Assembly (NCBI GenBank): GCA_944388765.1
Contig: CALXKA010000001.1
Location: 1 to 35,870, forward strand
Direction: 5' to 3'
Length of the DNA stretch: 35,870 nt
Source of the DNA: an uncultured Clostridia bacterium
GTDB lineage: Bacteria; Bacillota; Clostridia; TANB77; CAG-508
Shown here: piece by piece, positions 16,642 to 25,853 of the stretch
How the letters are laid out: each line of letters starts with the position of its first letter
How positions within the stretch are numbered: the first letter of the stretch is position 1
Translations under genes and position numbers: made by a program
Notes under the pieces: model-generated
What the model saw: only the letters and a program-made list of their open reading frames with translations
Databases searched by the model: none
Told to the model about the DNA's origin: nothing

Positions 16642-16667
16642 CTAAATAATTTCCCTTCTTAGAATAA

Positions 16668-18395
16668 TTACTTGTTTTTTTGTTTTAAACGTAAATATCC
16701 CAATTCTTCCCATATATTATATGCTAAGTTAAGTCTAAATAGTAAAGTTGGTTTTGCACCTGCTCTATTTTTATCTACTACACAAGCATAATATCTAACA
16801 TCTGGATCTTCATATTTTTTTAAATCATAAAATTTAGTGTCTACTTCTTGTAAAGAATATTCATAATTATCTAAATTGTCTCTATTTATTTGCTTAATTA
16901 AACATAGAGTATCTAGTACCTCTTTTACAGTTCTACTTACTGCCAAATCATTTACGGTTAAATTTACTGGTAAAGTATCACTTTCTGCTAATTGTAGAGT
17001 TGAGCATATATATATACCTAGATTTTGTGCTAAATTTGAAAGAATTGTTGCTGTTTTTTTCAATTCTTCACCTATTCCTATGTTTGCTGTATCTGTTTTT
17101 AATGTATCATAAAATACATATTCTATTTTTTCTTTGTAATAATAATTTAAAATTACTTTTCTCAACTCGTCATTTGTATGATCTGTAATATTAATAAAAT
17201 ATATTGAGTTATTTATTTGTTTGTTGACCCAATCTGTTACATATATTGTTTTCTTAAACTCGCTTGAAACTTCCATTAATCTTTTTATAAAATCTGATTG
17301 TTTTTCTTTCTCTCCTTTTTTCACAAAACCATTTTCATCTACTTCTACATTTTTTCCTTCATCTGGTCTGAATTGGAATTCTAATAATTCTCCTTCTGTT
17401 TTGGTTAATTTTTGTCCATGTAATTCTTGTATTGCTTTGTTATTTAAAATTGTTGTTATTAAGCATAATTTCATTTTTTCTTCTGACATTTCATTTGAAA
17501 TTATTAAAACTTTTTTTTGATGAACAAATGCTGTATGTGCCGCAACATCTGTTGTAAATCTACTTTTTCCTGCATTTGATGGCATTGCAAAAGCCATAGT
17601 TTCACCTTTGCGTATTCCTTTAAATACTTCTGTAAGTATAGGAAATGGCAATGGTAAACCATTTGTTAAGTTATTATCTCCTAGCTCTAGAAAACTTGTT
17701 AATCCTTTATTCAAAATACCTCTTTTAAACTTTTCTGTATCACTAACTTGTACTACTGCATTTTCTACTTCTTCAACAGACATTTTGTCATATAATTCAT
17801 ATTCTCTAATTTCAACTACTTTATCTTGTATTGCCTGTATCGGTATTGCTAGATAGTTTTTTCTTAGAACAAATAATTTTTTTAGTTCTAAGTATATTTT
17901 TTCCATGTTATATTTTTGTTTTTCTTTTTCAACTTTTTGTTTTAATTCACCTTTTAGTTTATATGTTTGTTCATTTTCTCTTGCAAAATTGAATCCCTGT
18001 TTTGCTATTTCCGGGGTATATGATCCACCTTCTGTAAATAGTACACTTTTATATATATTTAATATCTCACTATCTTCAAAATAGCATTCATCAAATAGGA
18101 AATAATATTTTACTATATATTTAGGATTGCTTAATAACAGTCCCATATATACATGCTCTAATTCAATATTACTTAGTAACTTAGGATAAATCGTTTTATC
18201 TTCCTTTTCTTGTTTTTTGGTTGATACTCTTTTATTTTCTTTATTGGCATCTAATTCTTTTAGTTCTTGCATTTTATCCATTGCATTTTTATAATTTCCC
18301 ATGGATAAATCTTCTTTTATTTTATCAATTAGTTCTTCATTTTCTTCATTTATAGGTATATTATTTATTAGTTCATATATTTTATCTAAATCCAC
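16668..18395 (-). CDS. DnaB-helicase-like RecA-fold ATPase
   Basis: The 575-residue protein starts at GTG 18395 after AAGGAGG. Residues 78-125 (LEHVYMGLLLSNPKYIVKYYF) resemble the DnaB N-terminal domain, followed by a charged helical linker. The RecA core has the P-loop AMPSNAGKSRF (270-280), VLIISNEMSEEKM (296-308, where DnaB has a conserved Glu), Walker B EYVFYD (425-430) and STLQLAESDTLPVN (465-478, the DnaB SQL-like motif). It lacks the normal DnaB spacing, so it is a divergent paralogue and not the replicative helicase. No primase or phage genes surround it. Its partner is probably the tail-anchored protein downstream. The role is unknown. Confidence 0.75.
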   Translation of the reverse strand: MDLDKIYELINNIPINEENEELIDKIKEDLSMGNYKNAMDKMQELKELDANKENKRVSTKKQEKEDKTIYPKLLSNIELEHVYMGLLLSNPKYIVKYYFLFDECYFEDSEILNIYKSVLFTEGGSYTPEIAKQGFNFARENEQTYKLKGELKQKVEKEKQKYNMEKIYLELKKLFVLRKNYLAIPIQAIQDKVVEIREYELYDKMSVEEVENAVVQVSDTEKFKRGILNKGLTSFLELGDNNLTNGLPLPFPILTEVFKGIRKGETMAFAMPSNAGKSRFTTDVAAHTAFVHQKKVLIISNEMSEEKMKLCLITTILNNKAIQELHGQKLTKTEGELLEFQFRPDEGKNVEVDENGFVKKGEKEKQSDFIKRLMEVSSEFKKTIYVTDWVNKQINNSIYFINITDHTNDELRKVILNYYYKEKIEYVFYDTLKTDTANIGIGEELKKTATILSNLAQNLGIYICSTLQLAESDTLPVNLTVNDLAVSRTVKEVLDTLCLIKQINRDNLDNYEYSLQEVDTKFYDLKKYEDPDVRYYACVVDKNRAGAKPTLLFRLNLAYNIWEELGYLRLKQKNK

Positions 18396-18416
18396 TTTAA
18401 ATCCTCCTTATAACAT

Positions 18417-18464
18417 TTGATTTATTAATGATTTTATTATATACTTTAATAGCATTTAAATCAA
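18417..18464. promoter_or_regulatory. Overlapping divergent promoters of rqcH and the DnaB-like gene
   Basis: Plus strand: TTGATT (18417-18422), 17 bp, TATACT (18440-18445) for rqcH. Minus strand: TTGATT (18459-18464), 17 bp, TATAAT (18436-18441) for the DnaB-like gene. The two -10 boxes overlap, so polymerase can hold only one at a time. Both have the same -35 and spacing. Confidence 0.65.
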
Positions 18465-18501
18465 TAATTTTTTAAAATAAATTATAGGAGTTGGATATAT
18501 T

Positions 18502-20238
18502 ATGGCGTTTGATGGTATTGTCACAAAGATGATTGCTTCTGAATTGCAAAATCTTTCAGGGGCTAGAATAGATAAAATTTTTCAACCAAATAAAAATAAT
18601 GTTTTGATTGGTTGTTATTTAAATAAAATTAATTATTTAATTAATATATGTATAGATTCTAGCAGCTATCGTATTCATTTAACAACTCACTCAAAACCTA
18701 ATCCTACAGTTGCTCCTAATTTTTGTATGGTACTTCGTAAACATTTATTAGGCTTACATATTAAAAATGTTGTTACTAATAATTTAGAAAGAGTAATTGT
18801 TATTGAGTTTGAAGGCTTTGATGAACTTGATGATATTGTTTCTAAAAAGTTAATTATAGAGTTGATGGGAAAACATTGTAATATTATTCTTTTAGATGAT
18901 CAAAATATTATAATAGATAGTATGAGGCATATATATCAAGAAAATAGTGTTAGAAATATAGTTCCACATCAAAAATACGCATTTCCCATTATCGATAAAA
19001 GTAATTTCTTAAATTGCTCTAATTTTTCTGAATTTTATAAACTACTTCCTGATGAAATTACTTTGGAAAATTTACCCTTAATAATTAGTACCGTTTTTAA
19101 TGGATTTAGTAAAAGTTTTATTAGTGGTATTTTACAGGATTTAGAAATTAATAATTTAAATGATGAAAATTTGGAAAAATTGTATGATTATATTAAAGAT
19201 ATTGTTTTTGAAAATGATACTAGTAATTTGGATTTTAAATTTATTGAATTAAATAATAATAAAAACGACTACTATTTATCCAAAACTAAAAAGACTAAAA
19301 ATGTATTTCACTTAAATTTCTGTTTAGATGATTTTTATTTTGAAAAAGAGAGTATTTTGGAATTTAAAATTTATAGAGATAGTGTTTTAAAAATGATATT
19401 GAGTGTTTTAAACAAATATAAGAAACGACTTGATAATATGAATAAGAAACTTTCAGAATGTGATGATATGCAAAAATATAAACTTTATGGAGAATTGATT
19501 ACTGCAAACTTATATAGAATAGAAAATATACCTATTTCCGAAATCACACTTGAAAACTATTATGATAATAATAATAAAATAACAATAAAGTTAGATAATA
19601 GATATTCTCCTTCTATAAATAGTAAACGTTTTTTTAAAAAATATAATAAGTTAAAAAACACTTTGGAAATTGTTACAAAGCAGAAAAATGAAACATTAAG
19701 AGAATTAGATTATATAGAAAGTGTTGTCTATGAACTAGAATCTGCAACTTCTTTGGATGAAGTTTATTCTATATTTGAAGAAATCTCTGAAAATGTTATT
19801 TTTTCAGAAAAGGTAAAAAGCTTTTCTAATAATAAAAAAGATAAGATAAAAAAATCTTCTTTAACTAAAAATAAAAATGTTTCATTTAATCCAATAAAAT
19901 ATACTGTTGAAGGATATCAATTTTTAGTTGGTAGAAATAATAAAGAAAATGATTATCTAACTTTAAAATATGCATCTAAAAATGATATCTGGTTTCATAC
20001 AAAAGATATTCACGGGAGTCATGCTATTTTAAAATTAGATTCTCATAAAGGTATTCCAAATAATGATGTGCTTGTTAAGTGTGCTAAAATCGCTGCTTTA
20101 CATAGCAAAGCTAGAAACTCTTCAAATGTTCCTGTTGATTATTGTGAAGTAAGATATGTAAAAAAACCTAATGGAGCAAAGCCTGGTATGGTAATTTACA
20201 CACATAATCATACTTTATATGTAAACCCTATAAAATAA
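18502..20238 (+). CDS. rqcH: Rqc2 homologue RqcH (NFACT family)
   Basis: RqcH binds split 50S subunits holding a stuck nascent chain and, with tRNA-Ala, adds alanine tails that mark the chain for decay. Older names are FbpA or fibronectin-binding protein. The 578 residues have the NFACT-N domain (MAFDGIVTKMIASEL, FQPNKNNVL, APNFCMVLRKHLLG), a long coiled-coil middle (about 300-420) and the C-terminal NFACT-R domain (GYQFLVGRNNKENDYLTLKYASKNDIWFH, then GSHAIL, about 473-510). Where the B. subtilis protein has the essential D97-R98, this one reads E96-R97. AGGAG lies 11 bases before the ATG. Confidence 0.95.
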   Translation: MAFDGIVTKMIASELQNLSGARIDKIFQPNKNNVLIGCYLNKINYLINICIDSSSYRIHLTTHSKPNPTVAPNFCMVLRKHLLGLHIKNVVTNNLERVIVIEFEGFDELDDIVSKKLIIELMGKHCNIILLDDQNIIIDSMRHIYQENSVRNIVPHQKYAFPIIDKSNFLNCSNFSEFYKLLPDEITLENLPLIISTVFNGFSKSFISGILQDLEINNLNDENLEKLYDYIKDIVFENDTSNLDFKFIELNNNKNDYYLSKTKKTKNVFHLNFCLDDFYFEKESILEFKIYRDSVLKMILSVLNKYKKRLDNMNKKLSECDDMQKYKLYGELITANLYRIENIPISEITLENYYDNNNKITIKLDNRYSPSINSKRFFKKYNKLKNTLEIVTKQKNETLRELDYIESVVYELESATSLDEVYSIFEEISENVIFSEKVKSFSNNKKDKIKKSSLTKNKNVSFNPIKYTVEGYQFLVGRNNKENDYLTLKYASKNDIWFHTKDIHGSHAILKLDSHKGIPNNDVLVKCAKIAALHSKARNSSNVPVDYCEVRYVKKPNGAKPGMVIYTHNHTLYVNPIK

Positions 20239-20239
20239 T

Positions 20240-20268
20240 AAAATACTGATTCTAAATCAGTATTTTTT
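20240..20268. terminator. rqcH terminator
   Basis: AAAATACTGATT (20240-20251) pairs with AATCAGTATTTT (20255-20266) over a 3-base loop. It is also used from the other side by the convergent gene ending at 20267. Confidence 0.9.
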
Positions 20269-20737
20269 ACCATAATATTAAAAATGTAAATGCTGTTAAT
20301 ACTATAATTTCTTGTGTTGTTAAATCTTTTGGGAGTAATTCCAATTCTCCACCATCTTCTTTTTTATCTACAATACTTATTTTATATGAAGCAACATCTT
20401 GTAATTTAAATAGAGCTTCAAACGCTTGTGGTTCTGCTTGTTTTGAATCTTCGATTTGAATATACTCTCTGCCTAAAAAAATATCTCTTTTTGAATATAA
20501 TTCTATTTCTAAATATTTACCTGCCAAGTTTTTCTCATTATTATTTTGAATAAGTCCTCTTATTCTTCCATTTACTTTTGTTGCTTCTGCTTGATATACT
20601 TCTACTTCTTGAATATTATCTTTTCTTTCAATGTCTCTATAACTAGAATTAAGTCCTACATATATTAAAAAGTTTGATAATATAAAAAATCCTATTATCC
20701 ATAGAGCGTATTTTAGAAACGTTTTTAATCTATCCAT
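20267..20737 (-). CDS. Hypothetical membrane-anchored protein
   Basis: The 156 residues have an N-terminal membrane helix (LKYALWIIGFFILSNFLIYVGL, about 8-29), a beta-rich domain outside (VEVYQAEATKVNGRIRGLI, YLEIELYSKRDIFLGREYIQI, FEALFKLQDVASYKISIV; about 40-130), and a short hydrophobic C-terminus (IIVLTAFTFLILW, 144-156) that may be a second membrane segment. The domain reads like a beta-sandwich, with the FKLQDVASYKIS strand pattern of FxLYD-type domains. That comparison is tentative. GGGGAG precedes the ATG, and a clear promoter lies just upstream. It is a single-gene unit. Confidence 0.7.
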   Translation of the reverse strand: MDRLKTFLKYALWIIGFFILSNFLIYVGLNSSYRDIERKDNIQEVEVYQAEATKVNGRIRGLIQNNNEKNLAGKYLEIELYSKRDIFLGREYIQIEDSKQAEPQAFEALFKLQDVASYKISIVDKKEDGGELELLPKDLTTQEIIVLTAFTFLILW

Positions 20738-20767
20738 TTTTATCTCCCCTAAATTTTAATCTTTTAT

Positions 20768-20796
20768 ATTATATCAAAAAATCCTCTATTTTTCAA
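20768..20796 (-). promoter_or_regulatory. Promoter of the membrane-anchored gene at 20267
   Basis: TTGAAA (20791-20796, minus strand), 17 bp, TATAAT (20768-20773), about 30 bases before the start codon. Confidence 0.75.
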
Positions 20797-20822
20797 TATT
20801 TTTCTAGAATTCTATTCTAAGT

Positions 20823-20851
20823 TTGAAAAATTATGTAAAATATGGTATAAT
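20823..20851 (+). promoter_or_regulatory. Promoter of the 116-residue orphan gene
   Basis: TTGAAA (20823-20828), 17 bp, TATAAT (20846-20851), followed by AAGGGGG at 20884-20890 and ATG at 20898. Confidence 0.75.
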
Positions 20852-20897
20852 TTCTTAGACACTATCAACATGTATTAATTAATAAGGGGGTCATATT

Positions 20898-21248
20898 ATG
20901 ACATCAAAATTAATTTCTTTAACACCACATTGTAAGAATAACTCTGTGGTTAATGTAACTGTTAAACATTTATCAAAGGAGTTGGTTTTACCCAATTTGC
21001 AGCAAATAAACTCAAACATTCTTGTTGAAAAAATGCTTGTTACTATGTATTTTTCTAATAGTGTTAACTCTGTTACACTAAATAAAATCGAAGCAATGTT
21101 TAGAGAATCTGCTACAATTCCGTTTCTTTCATCTGAGAATGTTCGGATGCGGATAAATGCTTTATCAATTGCAGTAAGCGCTTTATACAATGTTCGTGTT
21201 GTTATGTCTTTCGTTTCTAACAAGTCTGTCACTCTTATAGTGTCCTAG
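20898..21248 (+). CDS. Hypothetical 116-residue protein
   Basis: This is a stand-alone gene with its own consensus promoter, a ribosome site (AAGGGGG) and a terminator. The product is soluble, rich in Val, Ser and Asn, with few acidic residues (EKM, ELV, KIEAMFRES), and has no signal or membrane segment. The middle (LVEKMLVTMYFSNSVNSVTLNKIEAMF) reads as two helices joined by a turn. Codon use is less AT-biased than the neighbours (CGG, CGT, CCG, AGC, GTC), hinting at recent acquisition. The opposite strand is open over nearly the same span, but it lacks a ribosome site. I do not recognise the family. Confidence 0.65.
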   Translation: MTSKLISLTPHCKNNSVVNVTVKHLSKELVLPNLQQINSNILVEKMLVTMYFSNSVNSVTLNKIEAMFRESATIPFLSSENVRMRINALSIAVSALYNVRVVMSFVSNKSVTLIVS

Positions 21249-21280
21249 GTGTTAAATGAAATTGATACCTTAAAAAATTG

Positions 21281-21309
21281 AGGAGGAAAATTAATTTTTC
21301 CTCCTTTTT
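21281..21309. terminator. Shared terminator of the orphan gene and addA
   Basis: AGGAGGAAAA (21281-21290) pairs with TTTTCCTCCT (21296-21305) across 5 bases, with T-rich flanks in both directions. addA ends at 21310. Confidence 0.85.
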
Positions 21310-24300
21310 CTATATTTTTATTTCTTTTCCTAGATAAGTAGAATAAATATATATTTTATCAACTTTTCTGTTTAACGAACTTTCTAATGCTTTTTTATAT
21401 AATTTTAATTGATTACTATATTTTTGTATTAACTCTTTTTCATCATTTTCTATATAATCTGTTTTATAATCTAGTAATACTAATTCATTTTTTGAATTTA
21501 TATAATAAAGATCTATGATTCCCTGTACTAATATTTTTTCTTCTAGCTCTTTATTATATATTTCCTTTGCTGGGATTGTCATATAAAAAGGCTCTTCTTT
21601 ATGAATTTCTATTGCATTTTTTAGTTCTTCCCATATTTTAGATTTGGTAAATTTAAAAATTGCATTCATATTTACATTTTCTGCTTCTAACTTAGTTATT
21701 ATTTCTTTTTCTTTTAGGCTATTTATCAATTCTTTTATATCTTCTAAATTGTATTTTTTACCCAATTCTAATTTTTGCATACATAAATGTAAAACTGTTC
21801 CTTTTTGAGCTCCTGTTAGCTTTTCTTGTATATTGTTTTTCATGAATTTTGGTACATCAAAACTAATCTCTTTTCTTATTTTTCTATTGCTCAGTTCTTT
21901 TAATTCTGTTACTGTTGTTTTATTAGGAATTAAGCTAGAATCTTCATATTTATATTTTTTTTCTATAATTTTTCCTATTTTTTCTATTTTTTCCTGTTGA
22001 GTTTTTTTGTTTTCCAATATTTCTACTATATCTGTTTCTTCTTTATCTTGTTTTACTAGTTTCTTTAATAATCCTGTTTTATTGTATAACTTCAACTCAG
22101 TAAAATCTTTTATGTTTTCTTTTTCATATAAATATACCAGTAATATCCAATCTAAGTATTTTTTATATTTTTTTAATAATATTGGATTAATTTTGTTTTC
22201 TTGTTTAGGGTATTGTTCTATTTGTTGATTCATTTTTTCTATTACTTTATCATAGTCTTTTTCAATTCCTGTGATAATTAGTTTTTCTTTTGCTCTTGTT
22301 AGTGCAACATATAATATTCTCATTTCTTCTGAAAGTGTTTCTACAAATATTTTATTCCTTATTGCTGCTTTACTCAAAGTATCATACTGTATTTGCTTTT
22401 CATAATCTATATATTTTACTCCTATTCCCATTTCTTGATGTAATAATATACTTTTATTTAAATCCATTAAATTAAATTGTTTTCCTGTGCTAGATAAGAA
22501 AACTACTGGAAATTCTAGACCTTTACTTTTATGTATACTCATTATCCTAACTACATTTTCATTTTCTCCTATAATTTTGGCTGCTCCTAAATCTCCACTA
22601 CTTAAATGTATTTTTTCTATAAAGTGAATGAAATTATATAATCCTTTAAAACTTGCAGATTCATATTGTTTTGCTCTTTCAAATAACATTTTCAAATTTG
22701 CTTGTCTTAATATTCCGTTTGGCATTAAACTTACATAATTGTAATAACCCGTATCTGAATATATTTTCCATATTAGTTCATCTAATGCTAAATATTCTTG
22801 TTCTTTTCTCCAATTATCTAAATTCTTTAAAAAGTTCTGTATTTTATTTTTTAATTTTTCATCACTAGATAGCATTGCTTTTTGCATACAAGTATAGAAA
22901 TTATCTTTTTTATCATTTATTCTTATTTGTATTAATTCATCGTCTGTAAATCTTCCAATCGGTGACCTTAGAACTGTTACTAGTGGTATGTCTTGTATTG
23001 GATTATCAATTATTTTTAATAAACTCATTATTGTTTGTATTTCTATTGAATCTAGATATTCCTGTGAGCTATCTGAAAATACTGGTATTCCTAAATTTAA
23101 TATCTCTTGTTCATATATTGGTGCTGATTTTGATGTTGCTCTTAATAAGATTACTATATCTTTATATTTTATATCTCTATATGTTTCTTTCTTTTTGTCA
23201 TAGACTTGAAATTTTTGTTCTATTAATTCTTGTATTTTATTAGCTACAAATCTTGCTTCTAATTCTATATCTTCTATGTGTTCATCACTTTGTAAGTCTT
23301 CTTTATTTTCTTCTATATATACTTTTTCCTTGTTTTCTATTTCTTTTGTCTGTATCACGTTTATTTCAATTTTCTGATTTTGTTCTATTTTAGGATAATT
23401 TGCACCTAAATTCAAATATTCTTCTTCATTGTATGATATATTACCTAATTGCTTACTCATAATGCATTGGAATATATTGTTTGTGAATTTTAAAACGTTT
23501 TCTTTACTACGGAAGTTTTTGAATAGTTGTATTTTTAGGTTGTCTTCTTCTTTTTTATCTTCTTTTTTCTTATATTTCTCATATTTTTCTAGAAACAATT
23601 CTGGCATTGCCTGTCTAAATTTATATATACTTTGTTTAACGTCTCCTACCATAAATATGTTTTTATTATTAGAAACTGCTGTTAATATATACTCTTGTAC
23701 TAAGTTACTATCTTGATATTCATCTATTGCAACTTCTTTAAATTTTTTTTCGTATTTTTTAGCTATCTCCGTTTTGAAAATGTTTCCATTTTCATCTGTT
23801 TTTAATAAAATATTTAATGCAAAGTGTTCTATATCATGAAAATCTACTATATTTTTCTCTTTTTTTCTTTTGGAAAATTCTTCTTTAAATTCTAATATCA
23901 AATTTTTTAATTTTTTTAAAATTTCATACATATCATAAATATCTTGATTTGCTTCTTTGGATGTACAATTTAATATTTTTGCAGATATGTTTTTTATCTT
24001 TTCTTTTATTTCATCTCTTGCTTCTTTTGCTTTTTCTTTTATTTCTAAATTACTGCTTTTTCTTGGCCATGTAACAAACTCTGACTTCTGGCATATCTCA
24101 TATGCTTTATCCCATGAACTTGTACTTTCTTTTAGACTTTCTAATTGTTCTAGATCTTTTTTAATAGTTTGGCAAAACTTTTCTAATTCTGGTTCTACAC
24201 TTAAATATTTTTCAATTCTTTCTAATGTAACTATACTATCTATTGTTGTTTCTTTTATTTCTTGTAGTAATACTTCTCCCCATACTGTTTTTCCGAAATC

Positions 24301-24922
24301 TTCTTCTAACTTATTGTTTAAATTAAACATCTCTATTTTCTCATTTAACCACTTTTCTGGGAAGGGGTTAGTTTGTATATATGAATATATTTTTAATACT
24401 AATTCTTTTAAAGGAGAATCATCTCTGTAACTTGTATATGTGTTAATTAGCCTTGTAAAGCTTTTATCTTCATTTTCATATTTTTCTTCAAATATATCAT
24501 CTATTACTTCTTGTTTTAATAATTCTATTTCTGATGTATCAGCAATTCTAAAATTAGGAGAAATGTTTTCTAATTCGTAAAAATAATTTCTTACTATTTC
24601 TAGGCAAAAAGAATCTATTGTACATATATTAGCTTTGTTTAATAAAGTTATTTGTTTTTGTAAGTTTTCATTTTCTGGTTCTTTATCTAATTTTTCATAT
24701 ATTGCATCTAATATTCTTTCTCTCATTTCAGAAGCTGCTGCATTCGTAAATGTAACTACTAATATTTCATCTATATTTATTTTTTCATTTAATACTTTAT
24801 TAATTATTCTTTCTACTAGTACAGCTGTTTTACCACTTCCGTGCTGCTGCTGCAACTAATATATTTGATCCTTTCTCATATATTGCTTGTTCTTGTTCTT
24901 TTGTCCATTTTACTTCTCCCAT
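21310..24922 (-). CDS. addA: ATP-dependent helicase/nuclease AddA, apparent frameshift in Walker A
   Basis: AddA is the UvrD-type helicase and nuclease of the RecBCD-like AddAB complex that processes double-strand breaks. The long frame (21310-24855) has helicase motifs FTNAAASEMRERI, DEYQDSN, VGDVKQSIYKFR, IMSIHKSKGLEFPVVF and ILYVALTRAKEKL, and a C-terminal nuclease motif GIIDLYY...LLDYKTDY. Its own start would be a TTG inside the P-loop. The true start is ATG 24922, coding MGEVKWTKEQEQAIYEK and ILVAAAA. One extra base near 24841-24842 (GCAGCAGCAGCA, C, GGAAGT) shifts the frame just before GSGKT. Removing it gives 1203 residues, a normal length. addB, usually adjacent, is absent. Confidence 0.9.
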
Positions 24923-24995
24923 TGTTTCCTCCAATTCTAATTTTCACTATTATATCAAATAAAGTATTTATTTTTCAACAAATTTAATATTTTAA

Positions 24996-25024
24996 TTTAC
25001 AAATACTTAAAACTAATATATAAT
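24996..25024 (+). promoter_or_regulatory. Promoter of the Pr6Pr-family gene
   Basis: TTTACA (24996-25001), 17 bp, TATAAT (25019-25024), then AAGGAGGAG at about 25036-25044 before ATG 25051. Confidence 0.7.
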
Positions 25025-25050
25025 ATTATGTACACAAGGAGGAGCTGGCT

Positions 25051-25704
25051 ATGATAGAAAAGAAAAGTTCTTTATTCTACAAGTTCCTAGTTCTTTTAAG
25101 TCTTTTAGCTGGTATAATTCTTAATATTATTAATACTAAATCTATAATCTCTATTCTTTCATACTATACTTTACAGAGCAATATTCTTTGTCTTATTGCT
25201 TTTACCGCTATTATTATATCTATATTATTTAAAAGAAATTATCGGAAAAGTGAAGTATATTATGTAGTAAAAGGCGGAATTGTTATATGTATACTTATAA
25301 CGGCTATAATGTATCAAATAGCTCTAATGCCTTATGGTTTTCAGATGGACTATAATTTCGAAAATCGATATTTGGCAAATTTATTAGTACATGTAATTTC
25401 TCCTTTATTAGTTATATTGGATTATTTTCTATTCGACTTTAAAGGTAATTTCAAGTGGTTTTATCCAATAATATGGCTATTTATACCTTTAAATTATATT
25501 ATATATGTATATACGTATAGTTTAAATGGTGGTAGATTTTATGGAATTGGTGGATCAATGGATTTTGCTTATATTTTTTTAGATTATAATCAAATTGGTT
25601 ATATAAGCGTAGCAAAATTTCTAATCATAATGACTATTTTTATTTTAGTCATTTCTTATGTACTAGTATTAATAGACAAAAAGCTAGGGAACTTGAAAAA
25701 ATAA
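25051..25704 (+). CDS. Pr6Pr-family membrane protein
   Basis: The 217 residues form about six membrane helices. The family pattern (FAR-17a/AIG1-like, Pr6Pr) is visible: SYYTLQSNILCLIAF (about 37-51), ANLLVHVISPLLVILDYFLFDFKGNFKW (about 109-136), PIIWLFIPLNYIIYVYTYSLNGG, and FLDYNQIGY near the end. Members are integral membrane proteins; the animal relatives AIG1/ADTRP hydrolyse fatty-acid esters of hydroxy fatty acids, but bacterial activity is not established. The conserved His113 and the Thr/Gln of YTLQSN are candidate functional residues. It is a single-gene unit, divergent from addA. Confidence 0.75.
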   Translation: MIEKKSSLFYKFLVLLSLLAGIILNIINTKSIISILSYYTLQSNILCLIAFTAIIISILFKRNYRKSEVYYVVKGGIVICILITAIMYQIALMPYGFQMDYNFENRYLANLLVHVISPLLVILDYFLFDFKGNFKWFYPIIWLFIPLNYIIYVYTYSLNGGRFYGIGGSMDFAYIFLDYNQIGYISVAKFLIIMTIFILVISYVLVLIDKKLGNLKK

Positions 25705-25742
25705 TTGATATTTGGATAATTCCTTATGTCAATTATTTTTTT
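25697..25742 (+). terminator. Terminator of the Pr6Pr-family gene
   Basis: AAAAATAATTGA (25697-25708) pairs with TCAATTATTTTT (25729-25740) across a 20-base loop and contains the stop codon. It ends in a T-run. Confidence 0.65.
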
Positions 25743-25853
25743 ATTTGAAATTTATATTAGTTTTAATATAAATAATTTATTTCTTAATAATTTTTTAATA
25801 GACTTTTTATGTTTTTTGTGCTAGAATTTTTCTTGTTAAGAAGGTGATTTAAA

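Noticed and set aside
20891..21232. A minus-strand gene opposite the 116-residue orphan
   Set aside because: It has no ribosome site or promoter, while the plus strand has both plus a terminator.
24841..24852. GCA triplet repeat as a microsatellite or phase-variation tract
   Set aside because: It is only four triplets coding the normal AAAA before the P-loop, and the change is one base, not a triplet.
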